A stretch of 64,000 nucleotides of DNA from Williamsia serinedens (GTDB lineage Bacteria > Actinomycetota > Actinomycetes > Mycobacteriales > Mycobacteriaceae), in NCBI RefSeq assembly GCF_024171725.1, contig NZ_JAMTCG010000003.1, positions 1 through 64,000 of the forward strand, given 5' to 3'. Made by a program: the position numbers and the translations under genes. Below are positions 27,242 through 36,362 of the stretch, piece after piece. A model generated the notes under the pieces. The model was not told where the DNA came from. It saw only the letters and a list, made by a program, of their open reading frames with translations, and made no database searches. Positions within the stretch are counted from its first letter, which is position 1, and each line of letters begins with the position of its first letter.

Positions 27242-27360
27242 CACCCACCACGCACGGGGCCACTCAGCGCGCCGGGAGTCGACCGCTCACCTAGGGTCGA
27301 AGGCGTTGCTGTGCACCCGATCCGGGCCGGTCCGGTCGGGCGAGCCGGAGGGGGCGAGCG

Positions 27361-28242
27361 GTGCCGACACTGTCCGTGGTGATCCCGTGTCACGACGAGG
27401 AGCAGGTCATCGGCGACTGTCTCGACCGCCTCGTCGACCAGATCGAGCACATCCACGAGATCGTGGTCGTCGACAACAACTCGACCGACGCGACCGCGGA
27501 CGTGGTCCGCGACCACGCCCGTCGCCATCCGCAGGTCCGCCTCATCACCGAGGACCGGCAGGGACTCGTCTACGCGCGCAACGCGGGTCTGGACGCGGCC
27601 ACCGGCGAGGCGATCGCCCGCATCGACGCCGACACGATGGTCGGTCCGCGGTGGGCCGCCGACATCGTGACGTTCCTGCGGGAGGACACCGAGGGGCGGT
27701 GGAGCGCACTCTGCGGCCGCGGCGAGGCCTACGGTCTGCCCTACGGGGATGCGATGTCGCGGGTCAAGGACCGTGTCGGGCGGGTGGTCCCGTTCGTCGC
27801 ACGTCGCGATGCGACCCCGGGTGACGTGCGGTCGGTGGCGGTGCTCTACGGCTCCAACATGACGCTGCGACGCTCGGCCTGGCTCGCGATCCGCGACCGG
27901 GTGGCCATGCGCCGCGACGTCTTCGAGGACGTCGACATGGGGCTCTGTGTGACCGAGACCGGCGGCGCGAACGCGTTCCTCCCCCACCTCACCGTCGGGG
28001 TGTCGCCCCGCCGGATGGAGACGGGCGTGGTCTCGTTCGCCCGCTACATGCTGTGCCTGCCGCGCACGATGTTCCTCCACCGACGCCTGCTGCTCGGTGT
28101 CGGCGCGCTGACCCTCTACGTCCCGTGGGTCGTCGTGATGCACGTCGTGCGGCTGGGCTTGATCCGCGCCTGGGACCCGGACACCCGGTCGTTCCGGCTG
28201 CGCGCGCTCCTGCAGGCTGTCGACGAACGCGGGATGCCCTGA
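27361..28242 (+). CDS. GT2-family glycosyltransferase with C-terminal membrane helix
   Basis: 293 residues. The GT-A domain starts PTLSVVIPCHDEEQVIGDCLDRL; VVVDNNSTDATADVV binds the nucleotide, and ARIDADTMV carries the DxD metal site near residue 88. EDVDMGLCVTETGG holds the acidic catalytic-base region. A C-terminal hydrophobic stretch (LLGVGALTLYVPWVVVMHVV) anchors it to the membrane. GTG 27361 follows GGAGG, and TAGGGT at 27292-27297 may be its -10. An inverting enzyme using an NDP-sugar and perhaps a polyprenyl or lipid acceptor is likely. Confidence 0.85.
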   Translation: MPTLSVVIPCHDEEQVIGDCLDRLVDQIEHIHEIVVVDNNSTDATADVVRDHARRHPQVRLITEDRQGLVYARNAGLDAATGEAIARIDADTMVGPRWAADIVTFLREDTEGRWSALCGRGEAYGLPYGDAMSRVKDRVGRVVPFVARRDATPGDVRSVAVLYGSNMTLRRSAWLAIRDRVAMRRDVFEDVDMGLCVTETGGANAFLPHLTVGVSPRRMETGVVSFARYMLCLPRTMFLHRRLLLGVGALTLYVPWVVVMHVVRLGLIRAWDPDTRSFRLRALLQAVDERGMP

Positions 28243-28280
28243 CGCCGAACAGGACTCGCCACGACCGTGGGCGGCGTCTG

Positions 28281-29099
28281 TCAGTCCCGGCGCGTGTATC
28301 GCCCGACCGTCACCGGCACGGTGACCGCCAGGACGATGGCTGCGCCCACCAGCGAGTACACGATCTGCGTCGACCAGACACCGGCACTCATCTCGCGGAC
28401 CGCGGAAACCAGGTGGGACACCGGGTTCACGTCGGCGAACGCCTGCATCCACCCGGGCATCGTCGCGACGGGCACGAGGGCGTTGGACACGAACGTGAGC
28501 GGCATCAGCACCATCATCGAGACACCCTGCACCGACGACGCGGTGGACAGCATCACCCCGAGCAGCGCGAAGATCCAACTGATGGCGAAGGCGACGACGG
28601 CGACCAGGACACACGCGCCGACCACGCCGACCGCCGACGCCGGCCGCCACCCCATGACGAGCCCGACCACCACGGTCACCGCCGCCGCGACCGCGTATCG
28701 CACCGCGTCGGCGACGAGTGATCCCGCCAGGGGTGCGATGCGCGCGATCGGCAACGACGCGAACCGGTCGTAGACACCGGAGTTCATGTCCTCCCGCAGC
28801 TGGACACCCGTCGAGACCGACGCCGCGAGGACGACCTGGACCAACACCCCCGGCACCAGGATCGGGAGGTAGCCCCCGACGTCGCCGGCGATCGCGCCGC
28901 CGAAGAGCGACGAGAACATGACGGTGAACACGATCGGCAGGACGACCACGTCGAAGAGGTGGTGCGGACTGTGCCGGATGCGCACGAGACCGCGCCCGGC
29001 GAGGGTCATCGTCTGTTCGACGGCCTCGCGGAGGCGCGCACCCGGCCCCTCGTCCGTCGTCGGCGGCGCGAAGCGTTCCTCGATGTCGGACAACGTCAT
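28281..29099 (-). CDS. ABC-2 type exporter permease (DrrB type), copy 2
   Basis: 272 residues, six predicted membrane segments. HLFDVVVLPIVFTVMFSSLFGG, YLPILVPGVLVQVVLAASVSTGVQLREDMNSGVYDRFASLPIARIAPL and ISWIFALLGVMLS match copy 1 at 16735 nearly motif for motif. The ATG at 29099 overlaps the ATPase stop by four bases. Converges with the GT2 gene, leaving 38 bp. Likely pairs with the ATPase at 29096 to export a lipid or glycolipid made by the neighbouring acyltransferases. Confidence 0.9.
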   Translation of the reverse strand: MTLSDIEERFAPPTTDEGPGARLREAVEQTMTLAGRGLVRIRHSPHHLFDVVVLPIVFTVMFSSLFGGAIAGDVGGYLPILVPGVLVQVVLAASVSTGVQLREDMNSGVYDRFASLPIARIAPLAGSLVADAVRYAVAAAVTVVVGLVMGWRPASAVGVVGACVLVAVVAFAISWIFALLGVMLSTASSVQGVSMMVLMPLTFVSNALVPVATMPGWMQAFADVNPVSHLVSAVREMSAGVWSTQIVYSLVGAAIVLAVTVPVTVGRYTRRD

Positions 29100-30070
29100 G
29101 CCGCGTCCTCCCCGCGCTGCGCTCGGTCGTCGGTGTCGGTGATGGCGAAGAAGACGTCGTCCAGGCTGGGCCGGACGACGGAGACGGCGGCGACCTCGAT
29201 CCCCGCCTGCGCCACCGCGGTGAGCATCGCTCCGAGGACGGCCGTCGACGGCGGACGGATGGCGATCGCACGACCGTCGGAGGTCGGCACGGCCCCCGCG
29301 GCGTGACGTCCGACCACCGCGACGGCGCGGGTGACGTCCGCGGGATCGGCGGGGGTCAGCTCGAGACGTTCGGCGCCCACCGCGTCCTTCAGGTCGTCGG
29401 CGGTCCCCTCCGCCACCACACGGCCGTGATCGATCACGGCGATCCGGTCGGCGAGCTGATCCGCCTCCTCGAGGTACTGCGTGGTGAGCAGGACCGTGGT
29501 CCCGTCGGCGACCAGTCCGCGCACGGTCTCCCACATCGCATGGCGCGTACGGGGATCGAGTCCGGTGGTCGGTTCGTCGAGGAACAGCAGCGGAGGACGT
29601 GCGACGAGACTCGCGGCCAGGTCCAGCCGCCGGCGCATCCCGCCCGAGAACTGCGCGACGCGGCGACCGGCCGCGGACGCGAGCCCGAACCGGTCGAGCA
29701 GGTCCGCCGCGTCGGCGCGCGCGTCGCGGCGTGACCGCCCGTGCAGGCGGGCGAACACCACGAGGTTCTCCGTCGCGGTCATCCCCTCGTCGACGGTCGC
29801 GTACTGCCCGGTGAGACCGATCATCCGGCGGACCCTCCGGGGGTCGTCCACCACGTCGACGCCGAACACGCGTGCCCTCCCGCCCGTCGGCCGGGTCAGG
29901 GTGGCGAGCATGCGGACCGTGGTCGTCTTGCCCGCCCCGTTGGGTCCGAGGACCGCGTAGACGCTCCCGCGGGACACGGTGAGGTCCACCCCGTCGACCG
30001 CGCGATGGTCGCCGAATGTCTTGACGAGTCCGCGTGTCTCGATCGCCGGCGCACCGGCCACAGGTGTCAC
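29096..30070 (-). CDS. ABC exporter ATP-binding protein (DrrA type), copy 2
   Basis: 324 residues, normal DrrA length. Walker [10 protein letters not shown] near residue 43, signature [14 protein letters not shown], Walker [13 protein letters not shown], Gln in TTQYLEEADQL. It lacks the 70-residue extension of copy 1. The C-terminal domain ends VVRPSLDDVFFAITD, found in both copies. GTG 30070 is 56 nt or so from a -10-like TACCGT on the minus strand at 30138-30133. Divergent from the second papA triplet. Confidence 0.9.
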   Translation of the reverse strand: MTPVAGAPAIETRGLVKTFGDHRAVDGVDLTVSRGSVYAVLGPNGAGKTTTVRMLATLTRPTGGRARVFGVDVVDDPRRVRRMIGLTGQYATVDEGMTATENLVVFARLHGRSRRDARADAADLLDRFGLASAAGRRVAQFSGGMRRRLDLAASLVARPPLLFLDEPTTGLDPRTRHAMWETVRGLVADGTTVLLTTQYLEEADQLADRIAVIDHGRVVAEGTADDLKDAVGAERLELTPADPADVTRAVAVVGRHAAGAVPTSDGRAIAIRPPSTAVLGAMLTAVAQAGIEVAAVSVVRPSLDDVFFAITDTDDRAQRGEDAA

Positions 30071-30471
30071 GATGCCGTCGACCTCCCGTCTCGACCGCCC
30101 TCCGACCGGCAGTGGGACGGCGGTGTGCCGACACGGTAGCGAGATGTCGACGGGTGCGCGCGACGACCGAGAAGCACGCTGTGCGGTCCACCACTGCCGG
30201 TTACACGACGTTCACACCACCGGCCGTCCGGCAGGCCGGATGCCGATGGGGTCGACTACGCACACGGCGGTCGACGGCACTGCGCAGCAACGTTTTTGCG
30301 CATCCCCGCCGTCCAGGACGCCCCGAGACGTGGGGCCGCCGGGGCCGTCCGCAGTGACGAAGGACACTCGTTACTCGCCCGAACGGTACGTCCGTTTCGG
30401 TCGTACGATTCCGAACACGCGAGGGGCCGTGTCGCGATCCACCTGCACCCGTCGAGATGGAGTCCGCACCA
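30071..30471. other. 401 bp divergent intergenic region, no gene
   Basis: Between the exporter operon (minus) and the second papA triplet (plus). It contains TACCGT on the minus strand (30138-30133) and TACGAT on the plus strand (30404-30409) as likely -10 boxes, each leaving a leader of roughly 55-60 nt. A partly symmetric stretch, CGAACGGTACGTCCGTTTCG (30380-30399), lies just upstream of the plus-strand -10 and may be an operator. Open frames across it have no family features. Confidence 0.4.
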
Positions 30472-31980
30472 GTGGAATTCACCGAGCTGACCGACTACCC
30501 GCTGACCGGCGGCGTGCTCACCGAGTGGGTGCCGCGGCCGGCGGGTCGCCGCGGCGCGGGCGGCTGGGTCGACGACGCCCGCCCGCTCACCCCGATCCAC
30601 GCGGACTACTGCCGTCGCGGGGTCGAGGTGTTCGACCCGCGCGCGGCATCGGCCGACGCGCCGTCCGGGTCATGGCTCGGCGCCGTGTTCGAGGTACCCC
30701 ACCGGCACGACGCGACCGCGGTGCAGACCGCGCTCACGGCGTGGATGCAGCGGCACGAGGTCTTCTCGACCACGGTCCGGGAGGTGGACGGCACGCTGCG
30801 GCGGACGACCCTCGACGACGACGTCGTCGTGACACCGCGTGTCGTCGGGAGCCTGCGGACCGGCACGCGCGTACACGAACACCTGCTCGGCGTCTTCGAC
30901 CGGCTCTCGCCGCTGCGCTGGCCGCACTGCGTCGCCGCGACGATCAGCGAGCCCGCCGTCGAACATGCACCGCTGACGGGGACCCCTCGGCGCGACGACC
31001 GGTTCCTGCTGGTGTTCGGTGCCGACCACTCGGTCATGGACGCCTACTCGATGCTGTTGGCGATCGGCGAGATCCAGGACCTCTACCGTCGTGCCCTCCA
31101 CGGGGCGCCGATCGACGCGACGCCCGCCGGCAGCCACGTCGACTTCAGCGTGCGCGACCATGCCGTCGCCGCCTCGATGCACGCGGACCATCCCGCGGTC
31201 CGAGCGTGGGGTGCGTTCCTCGCCCACGACGGCGGCCGCTTCCCCGGCTTCCCGCTCCCGGTGCACGGCGACACCGCGGCCCGCGTGGCTCGTCAGAGCG
31301 GCATGTCGTCGTGGGTGATGACCGCGGGTGACGCCGAGGCGCTCAACGCCGGCGCCCGGCAGCGCGGTCACACCATGCAGACGCTGGTCCTCACCGCTCT
31401 CGCGGACGCGACCGCGCGGGTCGCCGACGGCACGCGCACGCGGTTCGTCATGCCGCTGCACACGCGCACCGACCCGCGGCACCGGGCGTCGGTCGGCTGG
31501 TTCGTCGGCATGGTGCCCGTGGATCTCGACCCCGGCACCGCGCGGGGGGTCGACGAGCGACTGGCCGCCGCCGCCGACGAGGTCGCACGCCGGCGCGACC
31601 TGGCACCGTTCCCCTACCCCCGGGTCGCCGAACTCCTCGGCTCCGACGCAACGCCCCGGTTCGTCGTCTCCTACGTCGACTGCCGACGGATCCCCGGCGC
31701 GGACGACTGGGTGCGCTGGGGTGCGCGGACCCTGCGGGGCTCGTCGACCTCACCCGACGAGGTCTACCTGTGGATCGTGCGGTCACCGGCCGGGATCTCC
31801 GTGTCGGCGCGCTTCCCCAGTTCGGCCACCGCGACCGACGCCGTCCACCGCTACCTGCACGCCCTGCACGAGGCCATCGCCGACCTCGCCGAGGATCTCG
31901 GTGTGGCCCACCTGCTCGACCGCCGACGCCGCGCGGCGGTGCGACCCGCGACCGCACTCACGCCGGGAGGCCCGCGATGA
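30472..31980 (+). CDS. PapA-like acyltransferase, class A, copy 2
   Basis: 502 residues from the GTG at 30472, chosen because VEFTELTDYPLTGGVLTEW then aligns with the start of the gene at 21672 and gives the same length; GGAG lies upstream. An ATG five codons earlier is an alternative. FGADHSVMDAYSM is the HxxxDA active site. HTRTDPRHRASVGWFVGMVPVDL and TPRFVVSYVDCRRI are second-lobe motifs, and SPDEVYLWIVRSPAGISVSARFPS ends the domain, as in copy 1 (SSDEVYFWINR). First gene of the second A-B-C triplet; its stop overlaps the next start (ATGA). Confidence 0.85.
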   Translation: MEFTELTDYPLTGGVLTEWVPRPAGRRGAGGWVDDARPLTPIHADYCRRGVEVFDPRAASADAPSGSWLGAVFEVPHRHDATAVQTALTAWMQRHEVFSTTVREVDGTLRRTTLDDDVVVTPRVVGSLRTGTRVHEHLLGVFDRLSPLRWPHCVAATISEPAVEHAPLTGTPRRDDRFLLVFGADHSVMDAYSMLLAIGEIQDLYRRALHGAPIDATPAGSHVDFSVRDHAVAASMHADHPAVRAWGAFLAHDGGRFPGFPLPVHGDTAARVARQSGMSSWVMTAGDAEALNAGARQRGHTMQTLVLTALADATARVADGTRTRFVMPLHTRTDPRHRASVGWFVGMVPVDLDPGTARGVDERLAAAADEVARRRDLAPFPYPRVAELLGSDATPRFVVSYVDCRRIPGADDWVRWGARTLRGSSTSPDEVYLWIVRSPAGISVSARFPSSATATDAVHRYLHALHEAIADLAEDLGVAHLLDRRRRAAVRPATALTPGGPR

Positions 31981-33524
31981 TGATCGACCGCCTGGCGCAC
32001 TGGACCCCGGCACGTGGGGCGATCGTCGTCGTGACGCCGACCGCGGCGGCACTCGCGGCCGCCCGGACCGCCCCGGCGCACCCGACGCCACCGTCGCTGC
32101 TGCAGGAGGGTCACCTGCACGGCACCGCCGCGGTGGCGCGGCGCGGGGGCAGACACGCGGTGTACCTGGCCGCCACGACCGAGATCGACGGGTCCTTCGA
32201 CGCGTCGGCGCTCGCGGAGGCCCTGCGTCGCTTCGTGATCCGCCACGACGGGCTCCGGTGCTGGTTCGACGTCACCGACGGTGTCGTCACCCGTCACCTG
32301 GTCGCCCCCGACGACGTCGCGTTCACGGTCTCGCCCGTCGCCGACGTCGACGACTTCGGCTGGGTGCGCGGCGGACCGGAGCTGCCGGGTCGCGTCGGCG
32401 CCCGCCGGTTCACGGAATTCGTCGACACCGAGTTCGGACAGCACGCGTCGGCCCTCGACTGGCCCGGCTTCCGTGTGGGCGCGGTCGTCCGCGACGGCGG
32501 CTTCACCCTCTTCTGGTTCTGCGATCACGCCCTCACCGACGGCGTCTCCCAGGCCATGGTGCTGGCGGAGATGGCCGACCTGTACGTCTCCGCGCGGGAC
32601 GGCACCGAACCCGGGCCGTTCTCGACGGCACCGCCCGGCTCGGCCCTGGCGTACGCCGAGGCCGAGCGGTCCCGCGCCGAGCAGCACGGGGAGGGATCGC
32701 CGGGACTGGCGCGGTGGATGGACGCGCTGCGCGCGCACGGACGTCGGATGCCGCACTGCGCCGTCGATCTCGGACTGGCGCCCGGCGAGACCGCCCCCGT
32801 GCGCGGCATCCGGTTCGACGTCCTCGACACCGCGGGAGCCCAGCGGTTCGCCGACGTGTGCCGTGCCCACGGCGCCGGGGTCACGGCCGGGATCGTCGCC
32901 GCCGTCGCGACCGTCGACCACGAGACGACAGGCGCCTCGTCGTGGTTCGGGATCACCGCCCTGGGCGACCGTGACCTCGCCGGCGTGCACCTCGCCCAGG
33001 GGTGGTTCTGCCGCTTCGCACCGGTGTCGGTCGACCTCAGCGGCACGCGCACCTTCACCGACGTCGTCGAGCGCGCGGCCGCGGCGTGCGCCCGCGGCGT
33101 CGAGGCGTCCTACGTCCCCGTCGGCACCGTGATGGCGGCCCTCGTGGCCGACGGCGCCGACCCCACGGAGGCGATGGTGACGCCACAGCTGTTGTCCTAC
33201 CTCGACTTCCGGCGGTTCCCGCTCGCGGGCACCGCCGCGTACGACCGCGGAATGCAGACCACCGGCGAGGGGCGCACCGCGAACGCCTCCCTGTGGGTCA
33301 ACCGCGACGAGCACGGGATGTACCTGGGGACACAGACCCCGGACACCCCGATCGCCCAGGAGCGCCTGGCGCCGTATCACCGGCGACTGCGCGACGTCTT
33401 CGCCGAGATCGCCGCGACCGGCGACCGGGTGCTGCGCACACCGGGCGCGGCGACGGCGGTCCCCGAGACCGTGGCCGCCGGACGCACGCAGGGGGTGGGT
33501 CCCCGTGCGGGTCACGACGATTGA
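31977..33524 (+). CDS. PapA-like acyltransferase, class B, copy 2
   Basis: 515 residues from the ATG at 31977, preceded by GGGAGG and overlapping the class A stop. FWFCDHALTDGVSQAM is the HxxxDG motif. GWFCRFAPVSVDL, QLLSYLDFRRF and TANASLWVNRDEHGM mirror class B copy 1. It has a longer N-terminus and C-terminal tail than copy 1. Overlaps the class C gene by 20 bp, so translation of the triplet is tightly linked. Substrate unknown. Confidence 0.84.
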   Translation: MMIDRLAHWTPARGAIVVVTPTAAALAAARTAPAHPTPPSLLQEGHLHGTAAVARRGGRHAVYLAATTEIDGSFDASALAEALRRFVIRHDGLRCWFDVTDGVVTRHLVAPDDVAFTVSPVADVDDFGWVRGGPELPGRVGARRFTEFVDTEFGQHASALDWPGFRVGAVVRDGGFTLFWFCDHALTDGVSQAMVLAEMADLYVSARDGTEPGPFSTAPPGSALAYAEAERSRAEQHGEGSPGLARWMDALRAHGRRMPHCAVDLGLAPGETAPVRGIRFDVLDTAGAQRFADVCRAHGAGVTAGIVAAVATVDHETTGASSWFGITALGDRDLAGVHLAQGWFCRFAPVSVDLSGTRTFTDVVERAAAACARGVEASYVPVGTVMAALVADGADPTEAMVTPQLLSYLDFRRFPLAGTAAYDRGMQTTGEGRTANASLWVNRDEHGMYLGTQTPDTPIAQERLAPYHRRLRDVFAEIAATGDRVLRTPGAATAVPETVAAGRTQGVGPRAGHDD

Positions 33525-34908
33525 CCGCTACGCCCCCCGCCCGGGCCCGATCGTCCGGTGGCGCATCGACCTGACCGACGCGCCCTGGACGACCTCGTCG
33601 GTGCCGCCGTCGTTCAACCAGCGGTTCCATCTCGCCGGGGCCCGGACGGCACCTCCCGGCCAGACCGTGTTCCTCGCGGCGGCCTTCGACGTCGACGGGC
33701 CCGTCGACCACAAGGCGCTCGAGCGGTCGTTCACGGCGCTGGTCGACCGCCACGACACGCTGCGGTGCGGCTTCGTCGCACGCGACGACGACTCCGGCGG
33801 CGTCGAGATCGTCCGCCGCGTCCACGACGTCAGCCGGATGCGTCTGCGACCCGATCCGCCCGTGGAGACCGCGACCGCGGACGACGCCCGCGAGGCGCTC
33901 CGTCGTCTGCTCGCCGACGCCTGTGCACCGCTCGGCGAGCCGGACCACCTGTTCGCCGCGATCGATCGCCTCGACCGGTCGACGATCCTCTGCGCCTTCG
34001 ACCACGCCCACACCGACGCGTGGTCGATCGCCGTCGTCGTCGACGACCTCCGGATGCTCTACGAGGGCTTCCGCGCCGAGCCCGGCGCGTTCCACCCCGC
34101 GCGTCTCGGTCCGGCGGGCAGCTTCCTCGCCCACTGCGCCGAGGAGGCGGAGGACGACCGCGACCACGCGACCCTCCCGGCGATGGCGCAGTGGCGCGCG
34201 TTCTTCGCGCGGCACCGCAACACACCGCCGTCCTTCCCCGCCGACCTCGGGCTCCGCCCGGGCGAGACGGCGCCGCAGGCGGTCGACCTGCGGCGGCTCG
34301 CCGACGCGCCGACCGCCGATCGCATCGACGACGCCTGCCGGTCGCTCGGCGGGTCGACCTTCGCGGGCGTCCTGGCCGCCATGGCGCACGCGGCGCGGGA
34401 CTCCGGACTGGGCGACGAGCTGTCGCTGCTGTTCCCGATGCACACCCGACGCACCGCCCGTCGCGAGACGGCGGTCGGGTGGTTCACCACCAACGCGCCG
34501 CTGACGGTGCGGGCGGGGGACGACCTCGCCGCGACCGTGGCCGCCACGGGTGCCGACCTGCGGGCCGCGGTCGGTCTCGGCGCCGTCCCCATCGGGGCGG
34601 TCGTCGAGGCCGTCGGGGGTCTGACCTTCGTGCGGTCGGACGTGTTCATGGTCTCCTACGTCGACTACCGCCGACTGCCCGGCGCGGCGCACCTCGCGGA
34701 CCTCGACGCCCACCACATCTCCAACGTGACCCGCGCCGACGACGTGCAGATCTGGATCTCCCGCACCGACGAGGGGTTGGCCCTGCGGACCCGTCACCCC
34801 GACACCCCCGACGCGGGTCGCATCGTGGGCGACTTCCTCGACGCGGTCGTCGCACTCGCGGCACGGATACCGACGACCCTCGACCCGACGGCACACGCAC
34901 CGGGATGA
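33505..34908 (+). CDS. PapA-like acyltransferase, class C, copy 2
   Basis: 467 residues. NQRFHLAGARTAP opens the domain, LCAFDHAHTDAWSIAVVVDDLRMLY contains the HxxxDA motif, and HTRRTARRETAVGWFTTNAPLTV, RSDVFMVSYVDYRRLPG and VQIWISRTDEGL follow. Each has a counterpart in class C copy 1 at 24629. Unlike the first triplet, no glycosyltransferase follows; the next gene is the conserved sseA. The region between 34908 and 35038 holds no gene. Confidence 0.85.
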   Translation: MRVTTIDRYAPRPGPIVRWRIDLTDAPWTTSSVPPSFNQRFHLAGARTAPPGQTVFLAAAFDVDGPVDHKALERSFTALVDRHDTLRCGFVARDDDSGGVEIVRRVHDVSRMRLRPDPPVETATADDAREALRRLLADACAPLGEPDHLFAAIDRLDRSTILCAFDHAHTDAWSIAVVVDDLRMLYEGFRAEPGAFHPARLGPAGSFLAHCAEEAEDDRDHATLPAMAQWRAFFARHRNTPPSFPADLGLRPGETAPQAVDLRRLADAPTADRIDDACRSLGGSTFAGVLAAMAHAARDSGLGDELSLLFPMHTRRTARRETAVGWFTTNAPLTVRAGDDLAATVAATGADLRAAVGLGAVPIGAVVEAVGGLTFVRSDVFMVSYVDYRRLPGAAHLADLDAHHISNVTRADDVQIWISRTDEGLALRTRHPDTPDAGRIVGDFLDAVVALAARIPTTLDPTAHAPG

Positions 34909-35037
34909 CCCCGCACCGGGCCGCCCCGGCACTACGCTGTGCAGGGTCGCCACCGCCGAGCCCGAGTGCCCGCGGCCGGTGACGCCGCACCGCCGGTGGC
35001 CCCCGCACCGGCCCGTCCCCGACCCACGGAGCTCCCT

Positions 35038-35918
<881 letters not shown>

Positions 35919-35922
<4 letters not shown>

Positions 35923-36341
35923 CGCTGCCCGCCGCGCTGGCGGAGATCGTCGACGACTTCGGCGCGCTCGCCGAGTCCGACCGGGTGACGCTGCTGCTCG
36001 AGTTCGCCGGCGAGCTGCCCGATCTGCCCGAGGACCTGCGCACCGAGGCCATGGAGCCGGTACCGGAGTGTCAGTCGCCGGTGTTCCTGTCGGTCGACGC
36101 CTCCGACGCCGACGCCGTCCGGTTGCACTTCAGCGCGCCGCCCGAGGCGCCCACGACCCGGGGGTTCGCGTCCATCCTGCACGCGGGTCTCGACGGGGCC
36201 TCCGCCGACGAGATCCTCGCCGTGCCACCGGACTTCTACGACGACCTCGGTCTCGCGACGGTCGTGAGCCCGCTGCGTCTGCGCGGGATGGCGGGCATGC
36301 TGGCCCGCGTGAAGGCGCAGATCACCCGAGCCCGCGGCTGA
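35919..36341 (+). CDS. SufE-like protein
   Basis: 140 residues. SufE-family sulfur acceptors take persulfide sulfur from a desulfurase or rhodanese. [10 protein letters not shown] near residue 50 holds the conserved acceptor Cys, and [12 protein letters not shown] near the end is the family's typical C-terminal helix. GTG 35919 overlaps the sseA stop, so the two are co-translated and SseA is the probable sulfur donor partner. The homolog in M. tuberculosis is Rv3284, from memory. Confidence 0.9.
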
Positions 36342-36362
36342 CCGCGGAGGGTCGGTGCGGCG

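Noticed and set aside
11393-34908. Recent genomic island or phage insertion
   Set aside because: No integrase, transposase, tRNA or direct repeats at the edges, and codon use looks like that of the flanking genes; an old lineage-specific cluster fits better.
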